This document shows, piece by piece, positions 45,061 to 59,488 of a stretch of 64,000 nucleotides of DNA (position 1 is its first letter; every line of letters starts with the position of its first letter). Source of the DNA: Paenibacillus_G sp049942825 (lineage in GTDB: Bacteria; Bacillota; Bacilli; Paenibacillales; NBRC-103111); assembly GCF_049942825.1 (NCBI RefSeq), contig NZ_CP187970.1:7688001-7752000 (forward strand). The letters are read 5' to 3'. Under the pieces are notes generated by a model. That model saw only the letters and a list, made by a program, of their open reading frames with translations. It had not been told where the DNA came from and ran no database searches. A program made the position numbers and the translations under genes.

Positions 45061-46251
45061 TTACTTGCTGATGGAAGCAACTGCGCCTGCACCAACTGTA
45101 CGGCCGCCTTCGCGGATAGCGAAGCGAGTGCCTTCCTCGATAGCGATCGGGGAAATCAGCTCAACCGTTACAGTGATGTTGTCGCCTGGCATAACCATCT
45201 CGGAACCTTCAGGCAGGTTGATGATACCTGTTACGTCCGTTGTACGGAAGTAGAACTGTGGACGGTAGCCAGTGAAGAAAGGCTTGTGACGGCCGCCTTC
45301 TTCTTTTGTCAGAACGTAGATTTGTGCGGAAAAGTTCGTGTGAGGCTTAACCGAACCCGGCTTCGCCAGAACTTGACCACGCTCGATGTCCTTACGGTCT
45401 ACACCACGAAGCAGTGCGCCGATGTTGTCGCCGGCTTGAGCGGAGTCCAGAAGCTTACGGAACATCTCAACGCCTGTAACAACGGACTTGCGAGTTTCTT
45501 CAGCCAGACCGATGATTTCGATCTCGTCGCCGACTTTGATAACGCCACGCTCTACACGGCCTGTAGCAACGGTACCACGACCAGTGATCGTGAACACGTC
45601 CTCGACTGGCATAAGGAAAGGCTTGTCCGTGTCGCGCTCTGGAGTTGGGATGTAAGTGTCGATCTGCTCGAACAGTTCAACGATCTTCTCAGCCCAAGGA
45701 CCATCTGGGTTTTGCAGAGCTTCACGAGCTGCACCGCGGATGATTGGAGTGTCGTCGCCTGGGAACTCATACTCGTTCAGCAGGTCGCGAACTTCCATTT
45801 CAACAAGCTCGAGGAGCTCTTCGTCTTCAACCATATCACACTTGTTGAGGAATACAACGATGTATGGTACGCCTACTTGACGGGAGAGCAGGATGTGCTC
45901 ACGAGTCTGTGGCATTGGGCCGTCAGCTGCGGATACTACGAGGATCGCGCCGTCCATTTGTGCTGCGCCGGTGATCATGTTTTTAACATAGTCGGCGTGG
46001 CCAGGGCAGTCAACGTGTGCGTAGTGACGGTTTGGAGTTTCGTATTCAACGTGTGCAGTGGAGATTGTGATACCACGCTCGCGCTCTTCTGGTGCTTTGT
46101 CGATTTGGTCGAATGCTACAGCTGCGCCGCCGTATTTCTTGGACAGAACAGTTGTGATTGCAGCCGTCAGGGTAGTTTTACCGTGGTCGACGTGACCGAT
46201 AGTACCGATATTAACGTGCGGCTTATTACGTTCAAATTTCGCTTTTGCCAT
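45061..46251 (-). CDS. tuf: Elongation factor Tu
   Basis: GTPase that delivers aminoacyl-tRNA to the ribosome. It has 396 aa. G1 motif GHVDHGKTT, DCPGHADY, NKCDMV and the C-terminal GGRTVGAGAVASISK are intact. ATG at 46249-46251 with GGAGG 10 bases upstream. It is the last gene of the str operon, followed by a strong terminator; only one copy is in this window. Confidence 0.98.
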   Translation of the reverse strand: MAKAKFERNKPHVNIGTIGHVDHGKTTLTAAITTVLSKKYGGAAVAFDQIDKAPEERERGITISTAHVEYETPNRHYAHVDCPGHADYVKNMITGAAQMDGAILVVSAADGPMPQTREHILLSRQVGVPYIVVFLNKCDMVEDEELLELVEMEVRDLLNEYEFPGDDTPIIRGAAREALQNPDGPWAEKIVELFEQIDTYIPTPERDTDKPFLMPVEDVFTITGRGTVATGRVERGVIKVGDEIEIIGLAEETRKSVVTGVEMFRKLLDSAQAGDNIGALLRGVDRKDIERGQVLAKPGSVKPHTNFSAQIYVLTKEEGGRHKPFFTGYRPQFYFRTTDVTGIINLPEGSEMVMPGDNITVTVELISPIAIEEGTRFAIREGGRTVGAGAVASISK

Positions 46252-46286
46252 GGAAAGACAGCCTCCTTAAGTAACTGATTTTATAT

Positions 46287-48362
<2,076 letters not shown>

Positions 48363-48405
48363 CAGGGAATCTCCTTCCTATACATTAGGAATTTGAATTA
48401 GTATT

Positions 48406-48876
<471 letters not shown>

Positions 48877-48921
48877 AGTTATCCCCCTTTCTCAAAAAAT
48901 CATTCGGATTTTGATAGATTA

Positions 48922-49341
48922 TTACTTCTTCACTTTCGGACGCTTCGCGCCATACTTGGAGCGAGCTTGCTTACGGTTGTTAACGCCTGCTGTATCCAGC
49001 GCACCACGAACGATGTGGTAACGTACACCCGGAAGGTCCTTTACACGACCGCCGCGGATCAGTACTACGCTGTGCTCTTGCAGGTTGTGTCCGATACCCG
49101 GAATATAAGCTGTAACCTCAACACGGTTAGTCAGACGAACACGCGCATACTTACGAAGAGCGGAGTTCGGCTTCTTTGGCGTCATCGTACCTACACGAGT
49201 ACACACACCGCGTTTTTGTGGCGAGCTGATATCCGTCGATTCTCTTTTCAAAGCGTTGAAGCCTTTTTGGAGAGCCGGGGATTTGGATTTCACAACTTTA
49301 GCTTCCCGTCCTTTACGAACGAGTTGGTTGATTGTTGGCAT
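48922..49341 (-). CDS. rpsL: Ribosomal protein S12 (uS12)
   Basis: Decoding-centre protein of 139 aa. The streptomycin-related loops TPKKPNSALRKYARV and GGRVKDLPGVRYH are wild type, so no resistance substitution is present. ATG at 49339-49341 (MPTINQLVRKG) was chosen, with GGAGG 8 bases upstream; a start six codons earlier overlaps this site. A 9-bp inverted repeat with a 48-base loop lies in its leader. Confidence 0.97.
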   Translation of the reverse strand: MPTINQLVRKGREAKVVKSKSPALQKGFNALKRESTDISSPQKRGVCTRVGTMTPKKPNSALRKYARVRLTNRVEVTAYIPGIGHNLQEHSVVLIRGGRVKDLPGVRYHIVRGALDTAGVNNRKQARSKYGAKRPKVKK

Positions 49342-49373
49342 TTTGGCCACCTCCTTCAATGGGATAATTCATC

Positions 49374-49439
49374 AATTTCAAGTCCACAGATCCAGGCGAA
49401 TCGTAAATGAACAAATGAAAAGTTTTTGCCCTTGAAATT
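49374..49439 (-). repeat. Long-range inverted repeat in the rpsL leader
   Basis: AATTTCAAG (49374-49382) and CTTGAAATT (49431-49439) are perfect 9-bp complements enclosing 48 bases between rplGB and rpsL. It may be an RNA switch or chance; the arms are A/T-rich. Confidence 0.4.
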
Positions 49440-49458
49440 CTCTTCTCAGACAAAAACA

Positions 49459-49710
49459 TTAGTCGTTCACTACGGCCGCCACAGCGGCGCCTACTTCGAT
49501 TCCACACGCTTTACCTAACAATTTCATGGATTCCACGTATGTTACATTAACCCCCATTTTCTTGCAAAGGTTAACCATTTTTATCGTAATTCGCGGATCT
49601 GCATCTTTGGCTACAAAGACTTCCAAGGCCTTGCCCTGTTCAACCGTCTTCGTCGCTTGCTTGTTGCCTATAGACAGCTTCGCCGCCTGCTTCACTTTAT
49701 CATAAGACAT
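49459..49710 (-). CDS. rplGB: L7Ae-family K-turn-binding ribosomal protein (YbxF)
   Basis: K-turn RNA-binding protein of 83 aa, related to archaeal L7Ae. The core ALEVFVAKDADPRITIKMV and LCKKMGVNVTYVESMKLLGK is typical. B. subtilis YbxF binds K-turns and the ribosome. ATG at 49708-49710 with GGAGG 9 bases upstream. It is first in the str operon, as in B. subtilis, between rpoC and rpsL. Confidence 0.93.
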   Translation of the reverse strand: MSYDKVKQAAKLSIGNKQATKTVEQGKALEVFVAKDADPRITIKMVNLCKKMGVNVTYVESMKLLGKACGIEVGAAVAAVVND

Positions 49711-49768
49711 GAGGCATATCCTCCAAAGTAGAACAGGTCAGGAACCATGTGCTTTGGCACACTTGGAT

Positions 49769-49797
49769 ATATTATCACTTCAACCAGACTGTGTCAA
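49769..49797 (-). promoter_or_regulatory. Sigma-A promoter of the str operon
   Basis: TTGACA (49797-49792), 17 bases, TAATAT (49774-49769), just after the rpoC inverted repeat. Confidence 0.78.
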
Positions 49798-49805
49798 GAA
49801 AGGAT

Positions 49806-49851
49806 CGCTTGCCTTTTCAAAGATTTTTGAAGACCTTTTCCAAGGCAAGCG
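49806..49851 (-). terminator. Inverted repeat (probable terminator) after rpoC
   Basis: CGCTTGCCTT and AAGGCAAGCG, a 10-bp stem with a 26-base loop that has its own pairing (TCTTCAAAAATCTTTGA). The following tract ATCCTTTCTT is only moderately T-rich. Confidence 0.6.
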
Positions 49852-49860
49852 GTTGTATCC

Positions 49861-52800
49861 TTACTCTACCGTTACGGCTTCCGCCTCTGTCACTTCTTCA
49901 TCGAGAGGATCCGCATTCGGATCGGTGATTCGAATATTACGGTATCTCGACATCCCCGTACCAGCAGGTATGAGTTTCCCGATAATAACGTTCTCTTTCA
50001 GACCCAGCAGCTGGTCCACCTTCCCTTTAATGGCGGCATCCGTCAGGACACGTGTCGTCTCTTGGAAGGATGCAGCAGACAGGAAGGAGTCGGTCTCCAG
50101 CGATGCTTTGGTGATACCGAGAAGAACCGGCTTCGCAACCGCAGGCTCCTCGCCAGCGATGAGCGCCACCTTGTTGGCCTCCTCATATTCATGCATATCA
50201 ACAAAGGAGCCTGGAAGGAGCGTTGTATTCCCCGCATCTACGATACGGATTTTACGCAGCATCTGACGGATCATAACTTCCACGTGCTTATCGTTGATTT
50301 CTACGCCCTGATTACGGTATACGCGCTGAACTTCCTGCAGAATGTAGTTCTGTACGCCCCTGATGCCTTTGATACGCAGCATTTCTTTCGGGTCGATGGA
50401 ACCTTCCGTCAGCTCATCCCCTGCTTCCACGTTCTGGCCGAGGGTAACGCGAATACGCGAGCCGTAAGGCACGTTGTATGTCTTGGATTCCGCTTCGCCT
50501 TGTACTTCGATTTCTCTGCGGTCTTTGGCTTCGCGGATTTCTTTCACTACGCCGTCGATCTCCGTAATGATCGCTTGACCCTTAGGATTACGGGCCTCGA
50601 ACAGCTCCTGAATCCGCGGCAAACCTTGCGTGATATCATCCCCTGCTACGCCCCCTGTATGGAACGTACGCATCGTCAGCTGGGTTCCCGGCTCCCCGAT
50701 GGATTGAGCTGCAATGATCCCTACAGCTTCCCCGATTTCGACGAACTGACCCGTTGCCAGGTTACGGCCGTAGCACTTTTTGCATACGCCGTGCTTGGAG
50801 CGGCAGCTGAGTACGGAGCGGATCTGAAGCTTGGTAATGCCTGCCGCAATAATCTGATCAGCTACCGTAGAATCGATCAGTTCGTTGCGGTTCACAATGA
50901 TATCGCCGGATTCCGGATGACGTACGGTCTCGAAGGAATACCGGCCTTCAATACGGTCGTACAGATCCTCGATAACCTCTTTGCCGTCTTGGATCCGCGA
51001 TACGAGGAAGCCTTTGTCCGTACCGCAATCTTCATCACGTACGATAACATCCTGCGCCACGTCAACGAGACGGCGGGTCAAATAACCCGAGTCGGCTGTA
51101 CGAAGTGCCGTATCGGCGAGACCTTTACGGGCACCGTGTGTGGAGATGAAGTACTCGAGTACTGTCAGACCTTCACGGAAGTTCGACTTAATCGGGAGCT
51201 CGATGATCTTACCGGACGGGTTCGCCATGAGACCACGCATACCGCCCAGCTGGGTAATTTGCGATTTGTTCCCCCGCGCCTTCGATTCCACCATCATGTT
51301 GATGGAATTGTACTTGTCGAGGGATCTCATCAGGATATCCGTCAGCTCATCCTTCGCTTTGCTCCAGATCGCAATAATTCGGTCATAACGCTCATCGTCC
51401 GTAATGAGACCACGGCGGTATTGGTTCGTTACCACGCTGACCTTGTCATCGGATTCCTGCATGATCTTTGTCTTTTCTTGCGGTACGACAACGTCCGCAA
51501 CGGCAATCGTAATCCCCGCACGCGTGGAATACGTAAAGCCCAGCTGTTTGATATCATCCAAGATAATCGAGGTTTGGGTCGTGTGATATTTACGGAAGCA
51601 CTCCGCAATGATAGTCCCCAGGTAATCCTTACCCACGGCTTTGGTTTCAGGCAGTTCATCCATCGCTTTGCGGATGTCCTGTCCCTTACCGAATACGAAG
51701 TACTTATCAGACGCCCCGTTCAGGAGGTTCGCCTTGGTCGCTTCGTTGATGTACGGAAAGTCCTTCGGATAGATCTCGTTGAAGATAATCTTACCGATGG
51801 TGGTAACGAGCATAGCTTCCTGCTGCTCAGGCGTAAAGCTCTCTTTGCCAAGCGCTTTGGCCGGAATAGCGACACGCGCATGAAGCGCGGCGTCTCCACG
51901 GTGATAGAGAGACACAGCTTCCGCTACGGTACGCAGAATCGTACCCGAACCTTTGGCATTCTTGTTCTCGGTCGTCAGGTAGAACGATCCAAGAACCATA
52001 TCCTGCGAAGGCGTAACAACAGGCTTGCCGTCCTTCGGGTTCAGGATGTTGCCGGCAGCCAGCATCAGCAGGCGTGCTTCAGCTTGAGCCTCGGCAGACA
52101 GCGGCACGTGGACGGCCATCTGGTCACCGTCGAAGTCGGCGTTGTAAGCCGTACATACGAGCGGGTGCAGTTTGATCGCACGGCCTTCGACCAGGATCGG
52201 TTCGAATGCCTGGATACCGAGACGGTGAAGCGTAGGGGCACGGTTCAGAAGGACCGGATGCTCCTTAATGACTTCTTCAAGCACATCCCAAACCTCTGGA
52301 GAGACTCTCTCTACCTTGCGCTTCGCGCTCTTTATGTTGTGGGCGAGGCCCTTATTGACAAGTTCCTTCATGACGAACGGCTTGAAGAGCTCGAGCGCCA
52401 TCTCTTTCGGGAGACCGCACTGATACATTCTCAGGCTAGGTCCTACTACGATAACCGAACGGCCCGAGTAGTCTACGCGCTTACCCAGAAGGTTCTGACG
52501 GAAACGTCCCTGTTTACCCTTCAGCATGTGGCTGAGGGATTTGAGCGGACGATTGCCCGGTCCGGTAACCGGACGGCCGCGGCGGCCGTTGTCAATCAGA
52601 GCATCAACGGCTTCCTGAAGCATACGCTTCTCGTTCTGCACGATAATATCCGGCGCTCCGAGGTCCAGAAGACGTTTCAGACGGTTGTTCCGGTTGATTA
52701 CGCGGCGGTACAGGTCATTCAGGTCAGACGTCGCAAAACGGCCGCCGTCGAGCTGTACCATCGGACGCAGTTCCGGCGGAATAACCGGGAGGACATCAAG

Positions 52801-53481
52801 TACCATCCACTCCGGCATGTTCTTGGAGTTACGGAATGCTTCCATAACTTCAAGACGCTTGATCGCACGGTTACGGCGCTGACCCTGAGCCGTCTTCAAT
52901 TCTTCCTTCAGCATCTCGACTTCCTTCTCGATGTCGATGTCCTGAAGAAGCTTCTTGACCGCCTCAGCTCCCATTCCTGCCTGGAATGCATAGCCGTACT
53001 TTTCGCGGTAGCTGCGATACTCCTTCTCGGAGAGCAACTGCTTCTTCTCGAGCGGCGTATCACCAGGGTCAGTAACCACGTAGGATGCAAAGTAAATGAT
53101 CTCTTCGAGCGAACGCGGGGACATATCCAGAGCCAGACCCATCCGGCTCGGGATGCCCTTGAAGTACCAGATATGGGACACCGGCGCGGCGAGCTCGATG
53201 TGGCCCATGCGCTCACGGCGTACCTTCTGGCGGGTAACTTCTACACCGCAGCGGTCGCAAACGACGCCTTTGTAACGGACACGCTTGTATTTACCGCAGT
53301 GACATTCCCAGTCCTTCGTAGGCCCGAAGATTTTCTCGCAGAATAGGCCCTCTTTCTCAGGCTTCAGCGTTCTATAGTTAATCGTCTCCGGCTTCTTGAC
53401 TTCACCTCTGGACCACGAGCGAATCTTATCCGGAGATGCCAAACCGATTTTCATGTACTCAAAATTGTTGACGTCGATCAA
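49861..53481 (-). CDS. rpoC: RNA polymerase beta' subunit
   Basis: Catalytic subunit of RNA polymerase, 1206 aa. The active-site NADFDGDQMAVH triad coordinates magnesium. The N-terminal zinc ribbon (CHCGKYKRV, CDRCG) and the C-terminal zinc site (CRSKHGVCKKCYG) are present. TTG at 53479-53481 (MIDVNNFEYM) was chosen because GGAGGAGG lies 8 bases upstream; an in-frame TTG six codons earlier is inside that site. A 7-bp hairpin abuts the ribosome binding site. It follows rpoB by 117 bases. Confidence 0.97.
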   Translation of the reverse strand: MIDVNNFEYMKIGLASPDKIRSWSRGEVKKPETINYRTLKPEKEGLFCEKIFGPTKDWECHCGKYKRVRYKGVVCDRCGVEVTRQKVRRERMGHIELAAPVSHIWYFKGIPSRMGLALDMSPRSLEEIIYFASYVVTDPGDTPLEKKQLLSEKEYRSYREKYGYAFQAGMGAEAVKKLLQDIDIEKEVEMLKEELKTAQGQRRNRAIKRLEVMEAFRNSKNMPEWMVLDVLPVIPPELRPMVQLDGGRFATSDLNDLYRRVINRNNRLKRLLDLGAPDIIVQNEKRMLQEAVDALIDNGRRGRPVTGPGNRPLKSLSHMLKGKQGRFRQNLLGKRVDYSGRSVIVVGPSLRMYQCGLPKEMALELFKPFVMKELVNKGLAHNIKSAKRKVERVSPEVWDVLEEVIKEHPVLLNRAPTLHRLGIQAFEPILVEGRAIKLHPLVCTAYNADFDGDQMAVHVPLSAEAQAEARLLMLAAGNILNPKDGKPVVTPSQDMVLGSFYLTTENKNAKGSGTILRTVAEAVSLYHRGDAALHARVAIPAKALGKESFTPEQQEAMLVTTIGKIIFNEIYPKDFPYINEATKANLLNGASDKYFVFGKGQDIRKAMDELPETKAVGKDYLGTIIAECFRKYHTTQTSIILDDIKQLGFTYSTRAGITIAVADVVVPQEKTKIMQESDDKVSVVTNQYRRGLITDDERYDRIIAIWSKAKDELTDILMRSLDKYNSINMMVESKARGNKSQITQLGGMRGLMANPSGKIIELPIKSNFREGLTVLEYFISTHGARKGLADTALRTADSGYLTRRLVDVAQDVIVRDEDCGTDKGFLVSRIQDGKEVIEDLYDRIEGRYSFETVRHPESGDIIVNRNELIDSTVADQIIAAGITKLQIRSVLSCRSKHGVCKKCYGRNLATGQFVEIGEAVGIIAAQSIGEPGTQLTMRTFHTGGVAGDDITQGLPRIQELFEARNPKGQAIITEIDGVVKEIREAKDRREIEVQGEAESKTYNVPYGSRIRVTLGQNVEAGDELTEGSIDPKEMLRIKGIRGVQNYILQEVQRVYRNQGVEINDKHVEVMIRQMLRKIRIVDAGNTTLLPGSFVDMHEYEEANKVALIAGEEPAVAKPVLLGITKASLETDSFLSAASFQETTRVLTDAAIKGKVDQLLGLKENVIIGKLIPAGTGMSRYRNIRITDPNADPLDEEVTEAEAVTVE

Positions 53482-53498
53482 GGAGCAACCCTCCTCCA

Positions 53499-53517
53499 AG
53501 TTTTGTGCAACAAAACT
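53499..53517 (-). promoter_or_regulatory. Hairpin abutting the rpoC ribosome binding site
   Basis: Minus strand AGTTTTG-TTGCA-CAAAACT, then TGGAGGAGG. It is a member of the four-site family; the stem is a perfect 7 bp. Confidence 0.65.
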
Positions 53518-53598
53518 ACATCGGAAGCATCCGTTGTAACAATGTGCTGTCTATGTGCGGCTTACACCATTGCATTACGTCATTGTGACAGATGGGTG

Positions 53599-57135
<3,537 letters not shown>

Positions 57136-57434
57136 CTTAGATTCACCCCTTATGTCTACTCAATGGAACAAAATAAAAGCCTCTTAGGGAAGCCTTCTCG
57201 AGTAAATACTGCGCGAAGAGTCACTTCTTTAGGAAGCTTCTAGTTACGTACATACGATGGGAGACTATCCGTCAATCTTACCATTATTTTCTTCATACCT
57301 TTCAGGGTTTACTTAAAATTTAGACATTATACGTCGAAAGCCCAAATTTTATTCACCTCGGCAAGAAAAAAATAAATCTTGACATTTTAGTAAACTAAAG
57401 ACATATATCCCAATCCTAATGCTGACATTTAACT
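57136..57434 (-). other. Long leader of rpoB
   Basis: About 300 transcribed bases with no gene. It includes a perfect palindrome TTTAGTAAACTAAA (57386-57399), near the promoter. Repeated GAAGCTTCC and GGCTTCCCTAAG stretches (57175-57245) may fold alternatively. A short 38-codon plus-strand frame near 57417 has no ribosome binding site. Confidence 0.5.
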
Positions 57435-57463
57435 ATGATATCACATTCAAAAAATCAAGTCAA
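57435..57463 (-). promoter_or_regulatory. Sigma-A promoter of rpoB-rpoC
   Basis: TTGACT, 17 bases, TATCAT on the minus strand, 72 bases after the rsmC stop codon. Confidence 0.75.
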
Positions 57464-57535
57464 CAATATTCCCATAAGATATACATGTTTGCTGGATTGG
57501 TAAGGATCGCATCTCCGAAACCCAAGATACCCTGA

Positions 57536-58132
57536 TTATTTGGTTGCTTTTAAAATCCAATACCCTCGGTCCCGTTCCACTTCTTCCACGGATGAAAACA
57601 AGGATTCAAGCTTGGTAAGCGCTGATGGAGCTCCCTGTTTCTTCTGAATAACCACCCATAAGGCTCCCCCCACCATCAAGACCGCGTGAGCCTGCTCGAA
57701 GATCCGGTGTACCGTTTCTTTCCCTGCTCGAATCGGCGGATTGGTCAATACGATATCAAAAGACTCACCGGCTACCTCGGCCAGCAGATCACTCTGCATG
57801 ATCCGTACATTCCGTATGCTGTTGCGCTGGGCATTCCGCTTGGCCAGCTCAATCGCTCGTTCATTGATATCGATCATCGTTACTTGGCCTTGGTCGGCTA
57901 AGGCAGCCGCAGCCAATCCAATCGGTCCATAACCGCATCCGACATCAAGCACCCTCGCATCGGCCTGAAACTCCATCGTTTCTATCATCAGCTTCGATCC
58001 GTAATCCACACCCTTTTTGGAGAAGACTCCAGCATCCGTAGCAAACGTATAGGTGCGGCCGCGGAGCTTTTCTTCCACCTGGCCGAGATCATGACCTGTG
58101 GTCGGCTTCTCGGTATAGTAATGTTCTGACAC
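57536..58132 (-). CDS. rsmC: 16S rRNA m2G1207 methyltransferase-like protein (RsmC/YbxB family)
   Basis: SAM-dependent methyltransferase of 198 aa, the single-domain form related to B. subtilis YbxB; the rRNA target is assumed from family. SAM motif I is VLDVGCGYGPIGLAAA, and the N6/N2-type catalytic motif is VLTNPPIRAGK (NPP). GTG at 58130-58132 with AAAGGGGGG 6 bases upstream. It lies between rplL and rpoB as in B. subtilis. The rplL terminator precedes it and no strong promoter is seen, so it may rely on readthrough. Confidence 0.9.
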   Translation of the reverse strand: MSEHYYTEKPTTGHDLGQVEEKLRGRTYTFATDAGVFSKKGVDYGSKLMIETMEFQADARVLDVGCGYGPIGLAAAALADQGQVTMIDINERAIELAKRNAQRNSIRNVRIMQSDLLAEVAGESFDIVLTNPPIRAGKETVHRIFEQAHAVLMVGGALWVVIQKKQGAPSALTKLESLFSSVEEVERDRGYWILKATK

Positions 58133-58173
58133 ATCGATCCCCCCTTTCTACTTTTATTCCCTATTCATCCAAA

Positions 58174-58210
58174 ACGAAAACCCCTTGAGAGGAAGCCTCA
58201 TCAAGGGGTC
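58174..58210 (-). terminator. Rho-independent terminator after rplL
   Basis: ACCCCTTGA and TCAAGGGGTT arms enclose GAGGCTTCCTC, which itself pairs; then TTTTCGTTTTG on the minus strand. Confidence 0.82.
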
Positions 58211-58225
58211 ATCGGTAAAACAAAA

Positions 58226-58588
58226 TTACTTCACTTCTACGGATGCGCCAGCTTCTTCAAGCTTCGCTTTTACCGCTTCAGCTTCTTCTTTAGCTACTTT
58301 TTCTTTCAGTGGCTTCGGAGCGTTGTCTACCAGGTCTTTTGCTTCTTTCAGACCCAAGCCAGTGATTTCGCGAACAACTTTGATAACGTTGATCTTGGAA
58401 GCGCCAGCGCTTGTCAGGATTACGTCGAATTCAGTTTGCTCTGCTACTTCTGCTGCGCCGCCGCCAGCTACCATTGCTACTGGAGCTGCTGCAGTTACGC
58501 CGAACTCTTCTTCGATTGCTTTAACCAGATCGTTCAGTTCGAGTACAGTCATGCCTTTGATGGCTTCCAAGATTTGCTCTTTGCTCAT
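58226..58588 (-). CDS. rplL: Ribosomal protein L7/L12 (bL12)
   Basis: Stalk protein that recruits translational GTPases, 120 aa. N-terminal dimerisation domain, Ala/Gly-rich hinge, C-terminal domain with KINVIKVVREITGLGLKEAK. ATG at 58586-58588 was chosen with GGAGG 7 bases upstream over an in-frame start eight codons earlier. It follows rplJ by 57 bases. Confidence 0.97.
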   Translation of the reverse strand: MSKEQILEAIKGMTVLELNDLVKAIEEEFGVTAAAPVAMVAGGGAAEVAEQTEFDVILTSAGASKINVIKVVREITGLGLKEAKDLVDNAPKPLKEKVAKEEAEAVKAKLEEAGASVEVK

Positions 58589-58645
58589 GGTTAAACCTCC
58601 ATTATCATTCATAAAGTATTGGGTAAAACATTCATTTCAAAAGAA

Positions 58646-59158
58646 TTAAGCTTCTTGTGCGCCGCCTTCTTGCTTCTCAGCCACAGCTTTAACCGCAAGG
58701 GCGAAGTTGCGCATAGGAGCTTGGAGCACGCTGAGGAGCATGGACAGAAGACCCTCTCTCGATGGGAGTTCAGCCAGCGCTTTGATTTGGTTGAAGTCAA
58801 CAACCTTGCCTTCAACTACACCCGCTTTTACGCTCAGCTTGTCATTCTTCTTAGCGAAATCCGTAAGGATTTTCGCTGGAGTAATGATATCGTCTTTGCT
58901 GAATGCGATCGCTGTCGGACCCGTAAGGAACTCATCCAATTCGGACAGTTCAGCGGATGCCGTAGCGCGGCGTACCAGCGTGTTCTTCAGAACCTGGAAC
59001 TCAACGCCAGCTTCACGAAGCTGTCTGCGAAGCTCGGTAACTTGAGCAACGTTCAGACCACGATAGTCAGCGACGATGGAGCAGGAGCTCACTTTCAGCT
59101 TCTCGGATACTTCCGATACCTGTTGCGATTTCAGCTCGATTACTTTTGCATTTGCCAT
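58646..59158 (-). CDS. rplJ: Ribosomal protein L10 (uL10)
   Basis: Stalk base protein that holds L7/L12 dimers; it also binds its own leader to repress rplJL. It has 170 aa (SIVADYRGLNVAQVTELRRQ; FQVLKNTLVRRA). ATG at 59156-59158 (MANAKVIEL) has AGGAGG 8 bases upstream; an in-frame ATG 13 codons earlier was rejected. A 7-bp hairpin abuts its ribosome binding site. Confidence 0.97.
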   Translation of the reverse strand: MANAKVIELKSQQVSEVSEKLKVSSCSIVADYRGLNVAQVTELRRQLREAGVEFQVLKNTLVRRATASAELSELDEFLTGPTAIAFSKDDIITPAKILTDFAKKNDKLSVKAGVVEGKVVDFNQIKALAELPSREGLLSMLLSVLQAPMRNFALAVKAVAEKQEGGAQEA

Positions 59159-59174
59159 TTTTGCACCTCCTACA

Positions 59175-59192
59175 AGTTTTCGTGAGAAAACT
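59175..59192 (-). promoter_or_regulatory. Hairpin abutting the rplJ ribosome binding site
   Basis: Minus strand AGTTTTC-TCAC-GAAAACT, then TGTAGGAGG. It is a fourth member of the hairpin family. Confidence 0.65.
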
Positions 59193-59280
59193 GACATCCT
59201 TCAAAAACTTACGACGCAAACACATCCCGAGGGCTTACAGCCTTCACCCAGCTTCCGGACATTCTCGCATAAATGCGAAA

Positions 59281-59307
59281 ATGCCTTCGCAGACAAGGCG
59301 AAGGCAT
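59281..59307 (-). terminator. Attenuator-like hairpin in the rplJ leader
   Basis: ATGCCTTCGC-CTTGTCT-GCGAAGGCAT followed by TTTCGCATTT. It lies between the L10 leader core and rplJ and suits transcription attenuation. Confidence 0.65.
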
Positions 59308-59359
59308 GATGATTCAAGTATTCTTCAGCTCACGAGCAAAGAATATCCGAACTTATATC

Positions 59360-59415
59360 ATAACACCTCGGCAGGAAATTAAGCCCTGAGGCACCTGCTG
59401 TCTACGGTAAGCATA
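59360..59415 (-). ncRNA. L10 leader (ribosomal protein autoregulatory RNA)
   Basis: The minus strand reads ACCGTAGACAGCAGGTGCC and GGCTTAATTTCCTGCCGAGG, the conserved core of the L10(L12)4-binding leader in Bacillota (Rfam L10_leader). It lies 34 bases after the promoter. Confidence 0.85.
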
Positions 59416-59448
59416 TTCGTTTGTTAGTTCTTCTAAGCAACCTAACAT

Positions 59449-59477
59449 AGGTTAGCATGGATGACTATAAAAGTCAA
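59449..59477 (-). promoter_or_regulatory. Sigma-A promoter of rplJ-rplL
   Basis: TTGACT, 17 bases, TAACCT on the minus strand, 11 bases after the rplA stop codon. Confidence 0.65.
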
Positions 59478-59488
59478 CCCTTACTTTC

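Noticed and set aside
50062..53346. A 1094-codon open frame on the plus strand opposite rpoC
   Set aside because: It lies wholly antisense to a certain gene, has no ribosome binding site or recognisable domain, and results from codon bias in rpoC.
57417..57533. A 38-codon plus-strand frame after the possible antisense promoter upstream of rpoB
   Set aside because: No ribosome binding site and no recognisable product.
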